From positions 22,358-86,357 of the forward strand of contig ONHZ01000005.1 of the NCBI GenBank assembly GCA_900317755.1: DNA of 64,000 nt, given 5' to 3'. Shown here piece by piece: positions 16,543 through 25,223 of this stretch; within the stretch, counting starts at the first letter, position 1, and each line of letters opens with the position of its first letter. A program made the translations under genes and the position numbers. The notes under the pieces are model-generated. The model did not search any database, was not told the DNA's origin, and was given only the letters and a program-made list of their open reading frames with translations. The DNA comes from an uncultured Lachnospiraceae bacterium. Lineage in GTDB: Bacteria; Bacillota; Clostridia; Lachnospirales; Lachnospiraceae.

Positions 16543-18468
16543 ATGAAGGTAAAGGTAACAAAAGGAGACTTTTCAGAATTTGGCACGAAGATCATAGACA
16601 AGAACGCTGCCTTTACTTTTTCTGTACAGACAAAAGAAGCCCCATCCATTCTTCTATTTGATAAAAAGACAAAAGAGCTCATTGTAGAAATTAAGCTTCA
16701 TAGTGAATTCAGACTGGGAAATGTTTATTCTGTAATGCTTTCCGGACCGGATTTTTCCAGATACTGTTACTTATTGAAGCGAGATGGCAAAGTTGGGCCT
16801 GATGTTTTTGCGCCTGTCATAATAGGTCGTGAAAAGTGGAATGATGTAAGCCGGTTTGATGAAGGATACAAGACCTACTGTGGGTTTTCTGTTTCTTCTT
16901 CAGACTATGAATGGAATTTTGTTCCTCCAAGGATAGCACCTGAGGACACCATTATTTACAAGCTTCATATGAGAGGCTTCACGATGAAGAACAGCCTTCC
17001 ACATTCCAAAAAAGGAAATTACCTTGGAATCATTGAGAAACTTCCATATTTTAAGTCATTAGGGGTTAATACGCTTGCATTTCTTCCCCTATATGAATTC
17101 GAAGAGATCCGCTTCCGTACACATCTTGAAACGGGAGAAAATCATACGACAATTAAAGTCAATGAAAAGCCGTATGGCGTGAATTACTGGGGATATGGAC
17201 CAGGGGAATATTTTGCTCCAAAGGCATCCTATTTTGGTGGTTCAAAATGCGATCTTCATATGAAGGAAATGGTTGACCGGATTCATGGAGAAGGCATGGA
17301 AATCATAATGGAATTTTCTTTTTCTCCTGAACTTCCGCCAGACATTCTGACTGAATCCCTTGTCTACTGGCTGAAGGAATATCATATTGATGGCTTTCAT
17401 CTTATTGGTTATGGTATTCCTATTGAGAGAATTGCAAATAACCCATTTCTTTCAGGTACGAAGATTTTCTATGACAGTTTTCCGGAAAAGCTTCTTTCAA
17501 ATACTGAAAATGACAAGCATCTGTTTATTACAAATGATGATTTCGAATATCCTCTCAGAAGGCTTCAGAACCATATGGATGGAAATGTTTCTGAGTTTGC
17601 GGATTTCATGAAACGTCAGGGTGGAAGCTTTGGTTTTGTAAATTATGCTGCTAATAATACCGGATTTACGCTTTATGATGTATATAGCTATGGTGAGAAG
17701 CATAATGAAGCAAATGGCGAAGAGAATACAGATGGTACGAATTACAACTGCTCAAACAACCATGGCTTTGAGGGCAGGACAAAGAATCATGTCGTAAACC
17801 GTCTTCGTGAGATCTGTGTCAGAGGAGCTCTTCTTTCTGTATTTATGTCACAGGGCATACCGATGATTTTTGAGGGTGACGAGATTCTGAATACCCAGGA
17901 TGGAAACAATAATCCTTACTGTCAGGATAATGAGACAGGATGGGTTACTTTCTCAAAACGGCAGGCAGCACTTTCCATGCAGGATTATGTAAAGAAGCTC
18001 ATTATGTTTCGAAAGACACATACCGTGCTTTCAAGTCCTGCGCCCTATTTCTTCCAGGATTACAAACATGTAGGCCTTCCAGATGTATCTTATCATGGAA
18101 GAGAACCCTGGATCATGGGAATAGGTGCTGAAAAGAAGGCACTTGGCATATTATTTGCCGGGGCTTATGGAAGAAAAGATGACGAAGAGGATGTCATGCT
18201 TTTATTCAATTTCTATTTTGGCGAAGAGACATTTGCACTTCCAAAGCTTACAAATAAGAGATGGTATTTCATCAATAACACCTCTTCCTTTGACTGGAAT
18301 GATGAAGGAGAAGTTCTTCGTGATCAGACATCCTGTATTGTACCTGGAGGTACGATTTCAGTGATTGTTGGAAGAAAGATAGAAGAGACACCGGATAATA
18401 CTGCAAGATCCAGCAAAGTGAAGAAAGCACTTGCCAGAAAGACAGTAGAGAAAACCGGGAATTCCTGA
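16543..18468 (+). CDS. GH13 debranching-enzyme-like protein, probably catalytically dead
   Basis: A 641-residue protein aligned with the isoamylase/pullulanase/GlgX branch of GH13: N-terminal CBM48-like beta domain (1-125), barrel from IIYKLHMRGFT (138), family landmarks YGVNYWGYGP, NNHGFEG, SQGIPMIFEGDE and TQDGNNNPYCQDNE. The four active-site regions are altered: region I EFSFSP for DVVYNH (257-262); region II IDGFHLI for VDGFRFD, so the nucleophile Asp is Ile288; region III FITND for IAEPW, so the acid/base Glu is Asn331; region IV AANNTGFTL for TAHDGFTL, so the third carboxylate Asp is lost. The frame is intact and long, so this is not ordinary decay. Likely a glycan-binding or regulatory pseudoenzyme. 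Confidence 0.85.
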   Translation: MKVKVTKGDFSEFGTKIIDKNAAFTFSVQTKEAPSILLFDKKTKELIVEIKLHSEFRLGNVYSVMLSGPDFSRYCYLLKRDGKVGPDVFAPVIIGREKWNDVSRFDEGYKTYCGFSVSSSDYEWNFVPPRIAPEDTIIYKLHMRGFTMKNSLPHSKKGNYLGIIEKLPYFKSLGVNTLAFLPLYEFEEIRFRTHLETGENHTTIKVNEKPYGVNYWGYGPGEYFAPKASYFGGSKCDLHMKEMVDRIHGEGMEIIMEFSFSPELPPDILTESLVYWLKEYHIDGFHLIGYGIPIERIANNPFLSGTKIFYDSFPEKLLSNTENDKHLFITNDDFEYPLRRLQNHMDGNVSEFADFMKRQGGSFGFVNYAANNTGFTLYDVYSYGEKHNEANGEENTDGTNYNCSNNHGFEGRTKNHVVNRLREICVRGALLSVFMSQGIPMIFEGDEILNTQDGNNNPYCQDNETGWVTFSKRQAALSMQDYVKKLIMFRKTHTVLSSPAPYFFQDYKHVGLPDVSYHGREPWIMGIGAEKKALGILFAGAYGRKDDEEDVMLLFNFYFGEETFALPKLTNKRWYFINNTSSFDWNDEGEVLRDQTSCIVPGGTISVIVGRKIEETPDNTARSSKVKKALARKTVEKTGNS

Positions 18469-18532
18469 GGTTTGATATTTTCCAATTCTGCCTTAATATT
18501 GTCAAGGTACAGGGTAGGGTGAATTTAGCAAT

Positions 18533-19174
18533 ATGAGCGATAACAAAATCACATTACAAAAAGCAGTAGGGCATTTTCTTACGATTACCAATCATAAAAG
18601 ACTTGTCATGGAAGGCTGTTTCAAGGCAGGGCTGTATTACCAGGGAATCATGCACGATCTCTCAAAGTATTCCTGTACTGAGTTCATAGTGGGTGCCAGA
18701 TATTTTCAGGGAGACAGGAGTCCGAATAATGCAGAGAGAGAAGACAAGGGACTTTCTACTGCATGGCTTCATCATAAAGGAAGGAATAAGCACCATCTGG
18801 AATACTGGATCGACTACAATATGGACTGGGATGGCGTAGGCATACCGCTTAAGGGAATGAAGATGCCTGTGAAGTACGTAGTTGAGATGTTCATCGACCG
18901 CGTTTCTGCATGCAAGAACTATCAGAAGGACAAGTACACCGATGCGAGTCCGTTAAAGTACTATATGAAAGGCAAGGCGCCATACATGCTGCATCCTGAG
19001 TCAAAGGAGCTTCTTGAGCGGCTTTTGAAGATACTGGCAAAGCACGGCGAGGACTATACTTATGCTTATATCAGGAGGAAGGTTCTGAAAAACGACAGGG
19101 TTTCAAGAAGCAGGAGATTTCATGAAGTGGTTGATGGGCTTCCATTCATCAGGCTCATGGGACTATTCACCTGA
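18533..19174 (+). CDS. DUF5662 family protein
   Basis: A 213-residue soluble protein containing the conserved block MHDLSKYS...GARYFQG and LHHKGRNKHHLEYW. The His/Asp pattern (HD, HH, HH) suggests metal binding, as in HD-like phosphohydrolases, but no activity is established. Its 3' end overlaps the convergent dprA by 8 bp. Confidence 0.8.
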   Translation: MSDNKITLQKAVGHFLTITNHKRLVMEGCFKAGLYYQGIMHDLSKYSCTEFIVGARYFQGDRSPNNAEREDKGLSTAWLHHKGRNKHHLEYWIDYNMDWDGVGIPLKGMKMPVKYVVEMFIDRVSACKNYQKDKYTDASPLKYYMKGKAPYMLHPESKELLERLLKILAKHGEDYTYAYIRRKVLKNDRVSRSRRFHEVVDGLPFIRLMGLFT

Positions 19175-20312
19175 TTTTCGTATATTCATTTTTGAATCTT
19201 TCTGCAATCAATCCCTTTTCGGCGAGTGAAAGGATGACAGGCAGTATATTCATGAATGGAATTTCAGTTTTGTCAGAAAGCTCTTCTATACCAATAGGAT
19301 AATAATCCATAGCATCATATACCGTTCTTTCTTCATCTGAAAGCGGTATATTTTTTTTGCTTTTTTTTGACTTTGTTTTCTTATCTGAGTTTTCAGCCGC
19401 CTTTATTTTCAGATATTCGCTTTCTTCTGTAGTGAGTGTTTCATTAAGCTCGAGTAAATCTGCCAGAAGTTCTTCTTTAGAACGGATAATGCCTGCACCC
19501 TGATAGATCAGGGCATTTGTGCCCTCAGACATTGGGTCTGTAATTCTTCCAGGAAGAGCATAAATATCTCTTCCCTGTTCTAAGGCGAAATCTGCAGTTA
19601 TGAGGGAACCGGATCTTTTTCTGGCTTCCATGACGAGAACCTTTTCTGAAAGCCCGCTTATGATTCTGTTTCTTGGCGGAAAATTTTTGCTCTGCGGAAG
19701 GGTTCCGGGCGGGTATTCAGAAATGATTCCGCCATGCCCGTCCAGTATTTCATTGTAAAGAGTGAGCTTAGACATAGGATAGCATATGTCAACGGAACAG
19801 CCAAGGACTGCGTAGGTTCTACCGCCTGCTTCAAGTGCAGCGGACTGTGAGGCAGAATCTATACCAAGCGCCATGCCGCTAACGATTGTAAAGCCATTTT
19901 TTGTGAGATGCTTTGCGATTTCTTCTGACATTACCCGGCCGTATTCTGATGCCCTTCTTGCCCCTACCATAGCGATTAATCTTTCATTCTTTTTTGGAAG
20001 GTCTCCCAGGTAAAACAGCGAAAATGGCGCATCGCTTAAGTAAACGAGAGATTTTGGATAGTTTTCCTCATTAATTGCCACAGATTTGATGCCGCTATGA
20101 ATAAAGCGATCCCATTCTTTTTCGAGAGGAAAGGCTTCCCTATGCATCAGAAAGGATGTCTTCTCTTCATCTGAAAGGAAGCTCAGTTCTTTGATTTCTG
20201 TTTCTTTTGCATTGTAAACTTTATTTTCATTTCCAAAATATAAAAGCAGCTTCTTCTTTTTCTGCATTCCGACATTGAAAAATGAAGACATGAAATATCC
20301 GTATTTATCCAT
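19167..20312 (-). CDS. dprA: DNA-processing protein DprA
   Basis: A 381-residue protein. The Rossmann-fold core is clear: VGARRASEYGR, IVSGMALGIDSASQSAAL, GGRTYAVLGCSVDICYP, FPPRNRIISGLS, RSGSLITADFALEQGRDIYA and LPGRITDP. It protects incoming single-stranded DNA and loads RecA during natural transformation. The C-terminal ~60 residues form a winged-helix-like domain (DEERTVYDAMDYYPIGIEEL). It lies 53 nt downstream of comM and is likely co-transcribed with it, matching the common comM-dprA-topA arrangement. Confidence 0.96.
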   Translation of the reverse strand: MDKYGYFMSSFFNVGMQKKKKLLLYFGNENKVYNAKETEIKELSFLSDEEKTSFLMHREAFPLEKEWDRFIHSGIKSVAINEENYPKSLVYLSDAPFSLFYLGDLPKKNERLIAMVGARRASEYGRVMSEEIAKHLTKNGFTIVSGMALGIDSASQSAALEAGGRTYAVLGCSVDICYPMSKLTLYNEILDGHGGIISEYPPGTLPQSKNFPPRNRIISGLSEKVLVMEARKRSGSLITADFALEQGRDIYALPGRITDPMSEGTNALIYQGAGIIRSKEELLADLLELNETLTTEESEYLKIKAAENSDKKTKSKKSKKNIPLSDEERTVYDAMDYYPIGIEELSDKTEIPFMNILPVILSLAEKGLIAERFKNEYTKIR

Positions 20313-20365
20313 ATATATCTCCGAAAAATGATGTGTTAGTTGCAGCAGGCTTTGGTGAAAAACGT

Positions 20366-21907
20366 CTATGCTGACAGCGTATTCTCCCAGTATTTTCTGT
20401 CACAGGTTCGGTAGCAGATGGCTTCCTGAAGATGCCGGGTCTTTATCTGTTCAGATGAATCGAGGTCAGCAATCGTCCGGGCAACACGAAGAATCTTATG
20501 GTATGTCCTTGCTGTAAGGTTCATCGCTTTGAAAATATCCTCCATAAAAGAAATGTCCTTTTCTTCTAGATGGCAGTATTTTGCTATTTTTCCTGGCGGA
20601 ATTTCAGAATTATAGGAAAAAGGCTCATTCTGATAACGTGATCTTTCTATCTCATGGCATCGGATGATTCTTTTTCTAATATTTTCAGAACACTCTTCTT
20701 TTTCCTCTGAACCAAGCTGGGTAAATGACAGAGGCTTTGCCTCTACTGTAATGTCAATTCTGTCAATGAGAGGCTGTGAGATCCGGGATAAGTATTTCAG
20801 AATCTGGCTTCTTGTACACCTGCATCGGCTCATATCTGGAAAATATCCACATTTACATGGATTCATTGCACAAACCAGGACAAACTTCGCTGGAAATGTG
20901 ACTTCTCCATTTGCGCGGATGATTCGTATCTGTTTTTCTTCGAGCGGCTGGCGAAGGACTTCGAGCGTGGCTGGCGAGAATTCAGGAAGTTCGTCTAAAA
21001 ATAATACGCCATTATGTGCAAGCGAAATTTCCCCCGGCCGGATGACATTTCCACCTCCCGCAAGACCTGCTTCGGTAATCGTATGATGCGGGCTTCGGAA
21101 AGGTCTTGTATTTAACAGAGATTCCCTTTCTGCAAACATGCCGCTGACGGAATAGATTTTGGAAATTTCAAGCTGTTCTTCGGTAGTCATAGGAGGAAGA
21201 ATGGATGGAATGCATTTAGCAGTCAGCGTTTTTCCGGCACCAGGAGGACCGATCATGAGGATGTTGTGCATGCCGGAAATTGCGACCTCGCATGCGCGTT
21301 TTACCATTTTCTGTCCACGTATATCTGCGAAATCAGGTGTTTCTGATGAAGATGTGCTATTGCCTGGAATTAGTTTGTTAGCGCAATGATACTCAGGGAT
21401 TCTGCCTTCCTTCAGGAAATTTATGGCATCGGTTAATTCTGAAACAGGAATTATTTTTATTCCAGGGACAAGCGAGGCTTCTATGAAATTTTCTGCAGGC
21501 AGAATAATCGTCGTAAGAGCGTGTTCCTTTGCAGCTAGTACCATAGGAAGAACGCCATTTACTCCACGGACATGACCATCCAGGCTTAATTCTCCTATGA
21601 TCATAGTGTCATTGCTGCAATGAATTTCTCCAGATGCGCAGAGAATCGAGACTGCGATAGGAAGATCATAGGCATTTCCGGATTTTCGAATATCTGCGGG
21701 TGAAAGGTTTACAGTAATCCTTTGGACTGGAAGATCAAAGCCGGAATTTGTGAGGGCAGAGCGCACCCGTTCTTTTGCTTCCTTTACTTCTGAAGATAGA
21801 AAACCCACCATATCAAATGAAGGCATTCCGCTGTTGATATCGGTTTCGACGGAAATGATCGTGCTCTCAATGCCATGTAAAATTGCTGAACTTACTTTTC
21901 CAAACAT
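20366..21907 (-). CDS. comM: ComM/YifB family Mg-chelatase-like AAA+ ATPase
   Basis: A 513-residue protein: an N-terminal Lon-like domain (SVETDINSGMPSFDMVGFLS), a central AAA+ module with Walker A GPPGAGKT, Walker B GVLFLDELPEF and arginine-finger region, plus a zinc-knuckle-like cluster CAMNPCKCGYFPDMSRCRC. Family members are helicases that promote branch migration during natural transformation. Complete, with the usual length. First gene of the minus-strand pair comM-dprA. Confidence 0.94.
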   Translation of the reverse strand: MFGKVSSAILHGIESTIISVETDINSGMPSFDMVGFLSSEVKEAKERVRSALTNSGFDLPVQRITVNLSPADIRKSGNAYDLPIAVSILCASGEIHCSNDTMIIGELSLDGHVRGVNGVLPMVLAAKEHALTTIILPAENFIEASLVPGIKIIPVSELTDAINFLKEGRIPEYHCANKLIPGNSTSSSETPDFADIRGQKMVKRACEVAISGMHNILMIGPPGAGKTLTAKCIPSILPPMTTEEQLEISKIYSVSGMFAERESLLNTRPFRSPHHTITEAGLAGGGNVIRPGEISLAHNGVLFLDELPEFSPATLEVLRQPLEEKQIRIIRANGEVTFPAKFVLVCAMNPCKCGYFPDMSRCRCTRSQILKYLSRISQPLIDRIDITVEAKPLSFTQLGSEEKEECSENIRKRIIRCHEIERSRYQNEPFSYNSEIPPGKIAKYCHLEEKDISFMEDIFKAMNLTARTYHKILRVARTIADLDSSEQIKTRHLQEAICYRTCDRKYWENTLSA

Positions 21908-22207
21908 AGTTATTACTTTCTATTAATGAATCAGGTTTTATTAACCAAATATTTTTCAGGGAAGCAGCCGGCATATACTGCGTAAGCTGGCATCAGATAA
22001 TTTTCTCTGATGCTAGCATGTGAAATTTCTGAATTCAATTAATAAAAAATTAATTATTTTTTGTTCGAAAAAAACAAACAAAAATTAATAAATAAATTAT
22101 TTGATGTTCGAAAAAACAGAACAGAATGAAGAAAAAGATAGTTTTTGCCCGAACAAATCAGAACAAATTATTAAATATTAAGAAAATATAAATTTTATCC
22201 TTTGTCC
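21908..22207. other. Divergent comM/topA intergenic region with repeated half-sites
   Basis: No gene is seen. It contains a 12-bp-stem hairpin (21986-21997 with 22006-22017, one wobble, no T-run), two direct copies of GTTCGAAAAAA (22063 and 22106), a GAAC facing the second copy (22119-22122), and a direct repeat GAACAAAT-CA-GAACAAAT (22151-22168). The rest is very AT-rich. The repeats look like protein-binding half-sites. Confidence 0.55.
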
Positions 22208-22236
22208 TTGTAAAAAGAAAAATTCTGTTGTATAGT
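22208..22236 (+). promoter_or_regulatory. Promoter of topA
   Basis: -35 TTGTAA (22208-22213), 17-nt spacer, -10 TATAGT (22231-22236), 29 nt before the topA ATG. Confidence 0.7.
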
Positions 22237-22264
22237 CTTTAATTGTTTTTTAGGAGGACTGTTT

Positions 22265-24337
22265 ATGGCGAAGAATCTTGTAATAGTCGAGTCGCCTACC
22301 AAGGTCAAGACTATTAAGAAATTTTTAGGAAAAAATTATTCAGTGATGGCTTCTATGGGGCATGTGAGGGACCTGCCGAAGAGCCGTCTTGGAATAGATA
22401 CCGAGAATGATTTTGAACCAAAATATATTACGATTAGGGGCAAGGGAGATCTATTAAAGGATCTTAGGAAGGAAGCCAAAAAGGCAGATACTGTTTATCT
22501 TGCAACAGACCCTGATCGTGAGGGAGAGGCCATTTCGTGGCATCTTGTCGAGGCCCTCTCCCTTCCAAAGGATAAATATAAGAGAATTACCTTCAATGAG
22601 ATTACGAAGAATGCCGTAAAGGCTTCCTTCAAGGCTCCCAGGGATATTGATATGAATCTTGTCGATGCGCAGCAGGCGAGGCGTGTGCTTGACAGAATCG
22701 TAGGCTATGAGATCAGCCCATTGCTCTGGGCGAAGGTAAAGAGAGGACTTTCGGCCGGACGTGTCCAGTCAGTTGCGCTCTGCCTTATCTGTGACAGGGA
22801 AGATGAAATAAATGCCTTTATCCCACAGCAGTATTACACGCTTGATGCCATCCTTTCAGAAAAAGGCAGGAAGCTTACTTTTACGGCTTCCTATGTGCAG
22901 CCGGATAAGGATGCCTTCTTAAAGAAAGCTGATATCGATAAGGTTATAGATGCCTGCAAGGGCAAGCCTTTTACAATAGAGAATATTAAGCGTTCCCAGC
23001 GGACGAAGCAGAGACCGCTTCCTTTTACGACCTCGACGCTGCAGCAGGCGGCAAATAAGAGTCTTTCCTTTGCGATTTCCCGTACGATGCGTGTGGCACA
23101 GCAGCTTTATGAAGGCGTCGACATAAAGGGCAGGGGAACAGTAGGTCTGATTACTTATTTGAGAACTGATTCTGTCAGGATTGCTGATGAAGCAAAGGCA
23201 GCTGCAAGAGAGTTCATCACAGGAAATTATGGTGAAGAATATGTTGGCACAGGCGCTGCTCCTAAGAAGGCTGGAAATGCCTCTAATATTCAGGATGCGC
23301 ATGAAGCCATCCGACCTGCAGATGTCACGCTCACTCCGGCAGAGATAAAGGATGAGGTTACCCGTGACCAGTACAGACTGTACCAGCTCATCTGGACTCG
23401 CTTCGTAGCATCCCAGATGGCTCCTTCACAGTATGAAACTGTTTCAGTAAAGCTAAGCTGCGCAGGAAATGCTTTTACTTCATCATCGAGCAGACTGCTT
23501 TTTGATGGCTGGGAATCGGTATACAAATTCGCTGACAAGGAAGAGGTAAAGGATCAGGCACTCTTTGATCTTTCAGAAGATTCAAAATTGGAATTTAAGA
23601 AATTCGATGAGAAAGAGCATTTTACAGAGCCGCCAAGCCATTTCACGGAAGCTTCTCTTGTACATACAATGGAAGAGCTTGGCATAGGAAGGCCTTCCAC
23701 CTATTCACCTACGATTTCGACATTACTAAAGCGTCGTTATATTGTTCACGAGAAGAAGGCTATTTTCGTGACTGAGCTTGGTACAGTTGTAAATGAAATC
23801 ATGAAGGAATCCTTCCCGACGATTGTAAATTACAATTTCACTGCGAACATGGAGAGCCTTCTTGATGGTGTAGAGGAAGGAAAGGTCGAGTGGAAATCCA
23901 TTATCCGGAATTTCTACCCGGACCTTGAGGATTCAGTCAAAAAGGCAGAAAGTGAACTTGCAACAGTAAAGATTGCTGATGAAGAGACCGATATAAAATG
24001 TGAGAAGTGTGGACGTAATATGGTCATCAAGTATGGTCCGCATGGCAAATTTTTAGCATGCCCGGGCTTCCCGGAGTGCAGGAATACGAAGCCTTACTTA
24101 GAGAGAATAGGTGTGAAGTGCCCGAAATGCGGTAAGGACATCGTCCGCAGGAAGACGAAGAAAGGAAGGGTCTTCTATGGATGCGAGGACTACCCGAACT
24201 GCGACTTCACTTCATGGAGCAGGCCTATTGAAAAGAAATGCCCGGACTGTGGCTGCATGATGGTCATTAAAGGACAGAAGGCAGTCTGCACGAATGCAGA
24301 ATGTGGGCATTCTGAGAATTACAAAGCTGAAAATTGA
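22265..24337 (+). CDS. topA: DNA topoisomerase I
   Basis: A 690-residue type IA topoisomerase that relaxes negative supercoils. The Toprim domain starts at VIVESPTKVKTIKKFL and has DPDREGEAISWHL with the metal-binding acids; the catalytic Tyr298 is in GLITYLRTDS. Three C-terminal zinc-ribbon repeats are visible (CEKCGRNMV...CPGFPEC, CPKCGKDIV...CEDYPNC, CPDCGCMMV...CTNAEC). Start ATG follows AGGAGG. Its neighbours dprA and flgB match the Bacillus arrangement, except that the genes usually between topA and flgB are absent. Confidence 0.97.
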   Translation: MAKNLVIVESPTKVKTIKKFLGKNYSVMASMGHVRDLPKSRLGIDTENDFEPKYITIRGKGDLLKDLRKEAKKADTVYLATDPDREGEAISWHLVEALSLPKDKYKRITFNEITKNAVKASFKAPRDIDMNLVDAQQARRVLDRIVGYEISPLLWAKVKRGLSAGRVQSVALCLICDREDEINAFIPQQYYTLDAILSEKGRKLTFTASYVQPDKDAFLKKADIDKVIDACKGKPFTIENIKRSQRTKQRPLPFTTSTLQQAANKSLSFAISRTMRVAQQLYEGVDIKGRGTVGLITYLRTDSVRIADEAKAAAREFITGNYGEEYVGTGAAPKKAGNASNIQDAHEAIRPADVTLTPAEIKDEVTRDQYRLYQLIWTRFVASQMAPSQYETVSVKLSCAGNAFTSSSSRLLFDGWESVYKFADKEEVKDQALFDLSEDSKLEFKKFDEKEHFTEPPSHFTEASLVHTMEELGIGRPSTYSPTISTLLKRRYIVHEKKAIFVTELGTVVNEIMKESFPTIVNYNFTANMESLLDGVEEGKVEWKSIIRNFYPDLEDSVKKAESELATVKIADEETDIKCEKCGRNMVIKYGPHGKFLACPGFPECRNTKPYLERIGVKCPKCGKDIVRRKTKKGRVFYGCEDYPNCDFTSWSRPIEKKCPDCGCMMVIKGQKAVCTNAECGHSENYKAEN

Positions 24338-24439
24338 TTTTATTATGCCGACTTACATTTTAAATGTTATACTATGTTAGTCAGGCATTGTTATTGAATT
24401 TTTATAAAAAATAATTTGGTACATGGATGTATCATTGGT

Positions 24440-24478
24440 AAAAGGACTTACGTTTACGTAGGTCCTTTTTGTTTTTTT
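24440..24478 (+). terminator. Rho-independent terminator of topA
   Basis: A 13-bp stem (24440-24452 with 24457-24469, one G-T wobble), TTTA loop, followed by TTTTTGTTTTTTT. It separates topA from the flagellar cluster. Confidence 0.9.
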
Positions 24479-24600
24479 AGAAAAACATTATTGGGTTGTA
24501 CTGGGAACTATTACAGCAAACGGCATTTATTAGGGAATACGCGATGATACATATCTTGTATTTTCGAATGGAACCCCATACAAGATAATGTAAAAAGTTC
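24479..24600 (+). other. Spacer upstream of flgB promoter with inverted repeat
   Basis: No gene is seen. A perfect 9-bp inverted repeat TATCTTGTA/TACAAGATA (24552-24560 and 24579-24587, 18-nt loop) ends 13 nt upstream of the promoter -35 and may be a binding site. Confidence 0.45.
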
Positions 24601-24628
24601 TTGTGTTTTTATAAAATTCTTCTATAAT
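24601..24628 (+). promoter_or_regulatory. Sigma-A-type promoter of the flagellar cluster
   Basis: -35 TTGTGT (24601-24606), 16-nt spacer, perfect -10 TATAAT (24623-24628). The transcript would begin near 24635 with a ~140-nt leader. Confidence 0.7.
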
Positions 24629-24639
24629 ATATAAAATAA

Positions 24640-24752
24640 GCAAGGTATCCCATAGCCTTCTGGCGAAGGGATGCCTTGCCTTCAGGTGTGGGACCCACAC
24701 CTGAAGAGCTGCGAAGCAGCAATTTTATAGCGAGCAAATGAAGTTTGCGAGC
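24640..24752 (+). promoter_or_regulatory. Hairpin-rich leader of the flagellar operon
   Basis: Four consecutive inverted repeats: H1 24640-24679 (12-bp stem, one wobble); H2 24680-24706 (perfect 12-bp stem CTTCAGGTGTGG, 3-nt loop GAC); H3 24708-24720 (GCTGC-GAA-GCAGC); H4 24730-24752 (GCAAA/TTTGC core). None ends in a T-run. GGA triplets occur in H1, at the H2 loop and in the Shine-Dalgarno GGAGG, a layout reminiscent of CsrA targets, though this is speculative. Confidence 0.65.
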
Positions 24753-24774
24753 TTAAGCAATTTTGGAGGCATTT

Positions 24775-25170
24775 ATGATAAATTCCGATGCTTTTAGTTA
24801 TATTAATCTGTTAGACCGTTCACTTGATGCCAGCTCGAAGCGTGAGACGATTATTTCAAACAATCTCGCAAATGTCGATACGCCTGGTTACAAGAGAAAG
24901 GACATAGATTTCGAGAAGGAACTTCAGCACGCCATTCTTCATTCTGGTCATACTTCGATTGACAGGGCTGTTAAGGAGACTACATATAGTAAGGTGCGTG
25001 ACAGGCTTTATTATGACCATGCGGGATATTCCTACAGACTTGATGAGAACAATGTCGATGTGGATACGGAGAACGTTGAGCTGGCATCTGAAGAAATACG
25101 GTACCAGACGCTTGCGAAAGCAGCTTCAAATGAGATTAAGGATTTTTCAGTTGTAGCTAAAGGACAGTAA
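24775..25170 (+). CDS. flgB: Flagellar basal-body rod protein FlgB
   Basis: A 131-residue proximal rod protein, exported by the flagellar type III system. The N-terminal rod motif is clear (LDASSKRETIISNNLANVDT followed by PGYKR), and the C-terminus holds the coiled-coil part (VELASEEIRYQTLAKAASNE). The start is ATG 24775, 5 nt after GGAGG; an in-frame TTG at 24763 overlaps the ribosome site. First gene of the cluster. Confidence 0.96.
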   Translation: MINSDAFSYINLLDRSLDASSKRETIISNNLANVDTPGYKRKDIDFEKELQHAILHSGHTSIDRAVKETTYSKVRDRLYYDHAGYSYRLDENNVDVDTENVELASEEIRYQTLAKAASNEIKDFSVVAKGQ

Positions 25171-25223
25171 GTAGATTATTTTGCGCATGCATTTATTCTG
25201 AGTGCATCATAAAGGAGTTTATT

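Noticed and set aside
22063..22168. LexA/SOS box upstream of topA
   Set aside because: Half-sites do not occur as CGAAC-N4-GTTCG with the required spacing and orientation.
24640..24774. c-di-GMP (GEMM) or other known riboswitch in the flgB leader
   Set aside because: The conserved cores of GEMM classes are not visible; only simple hairpins are seen.
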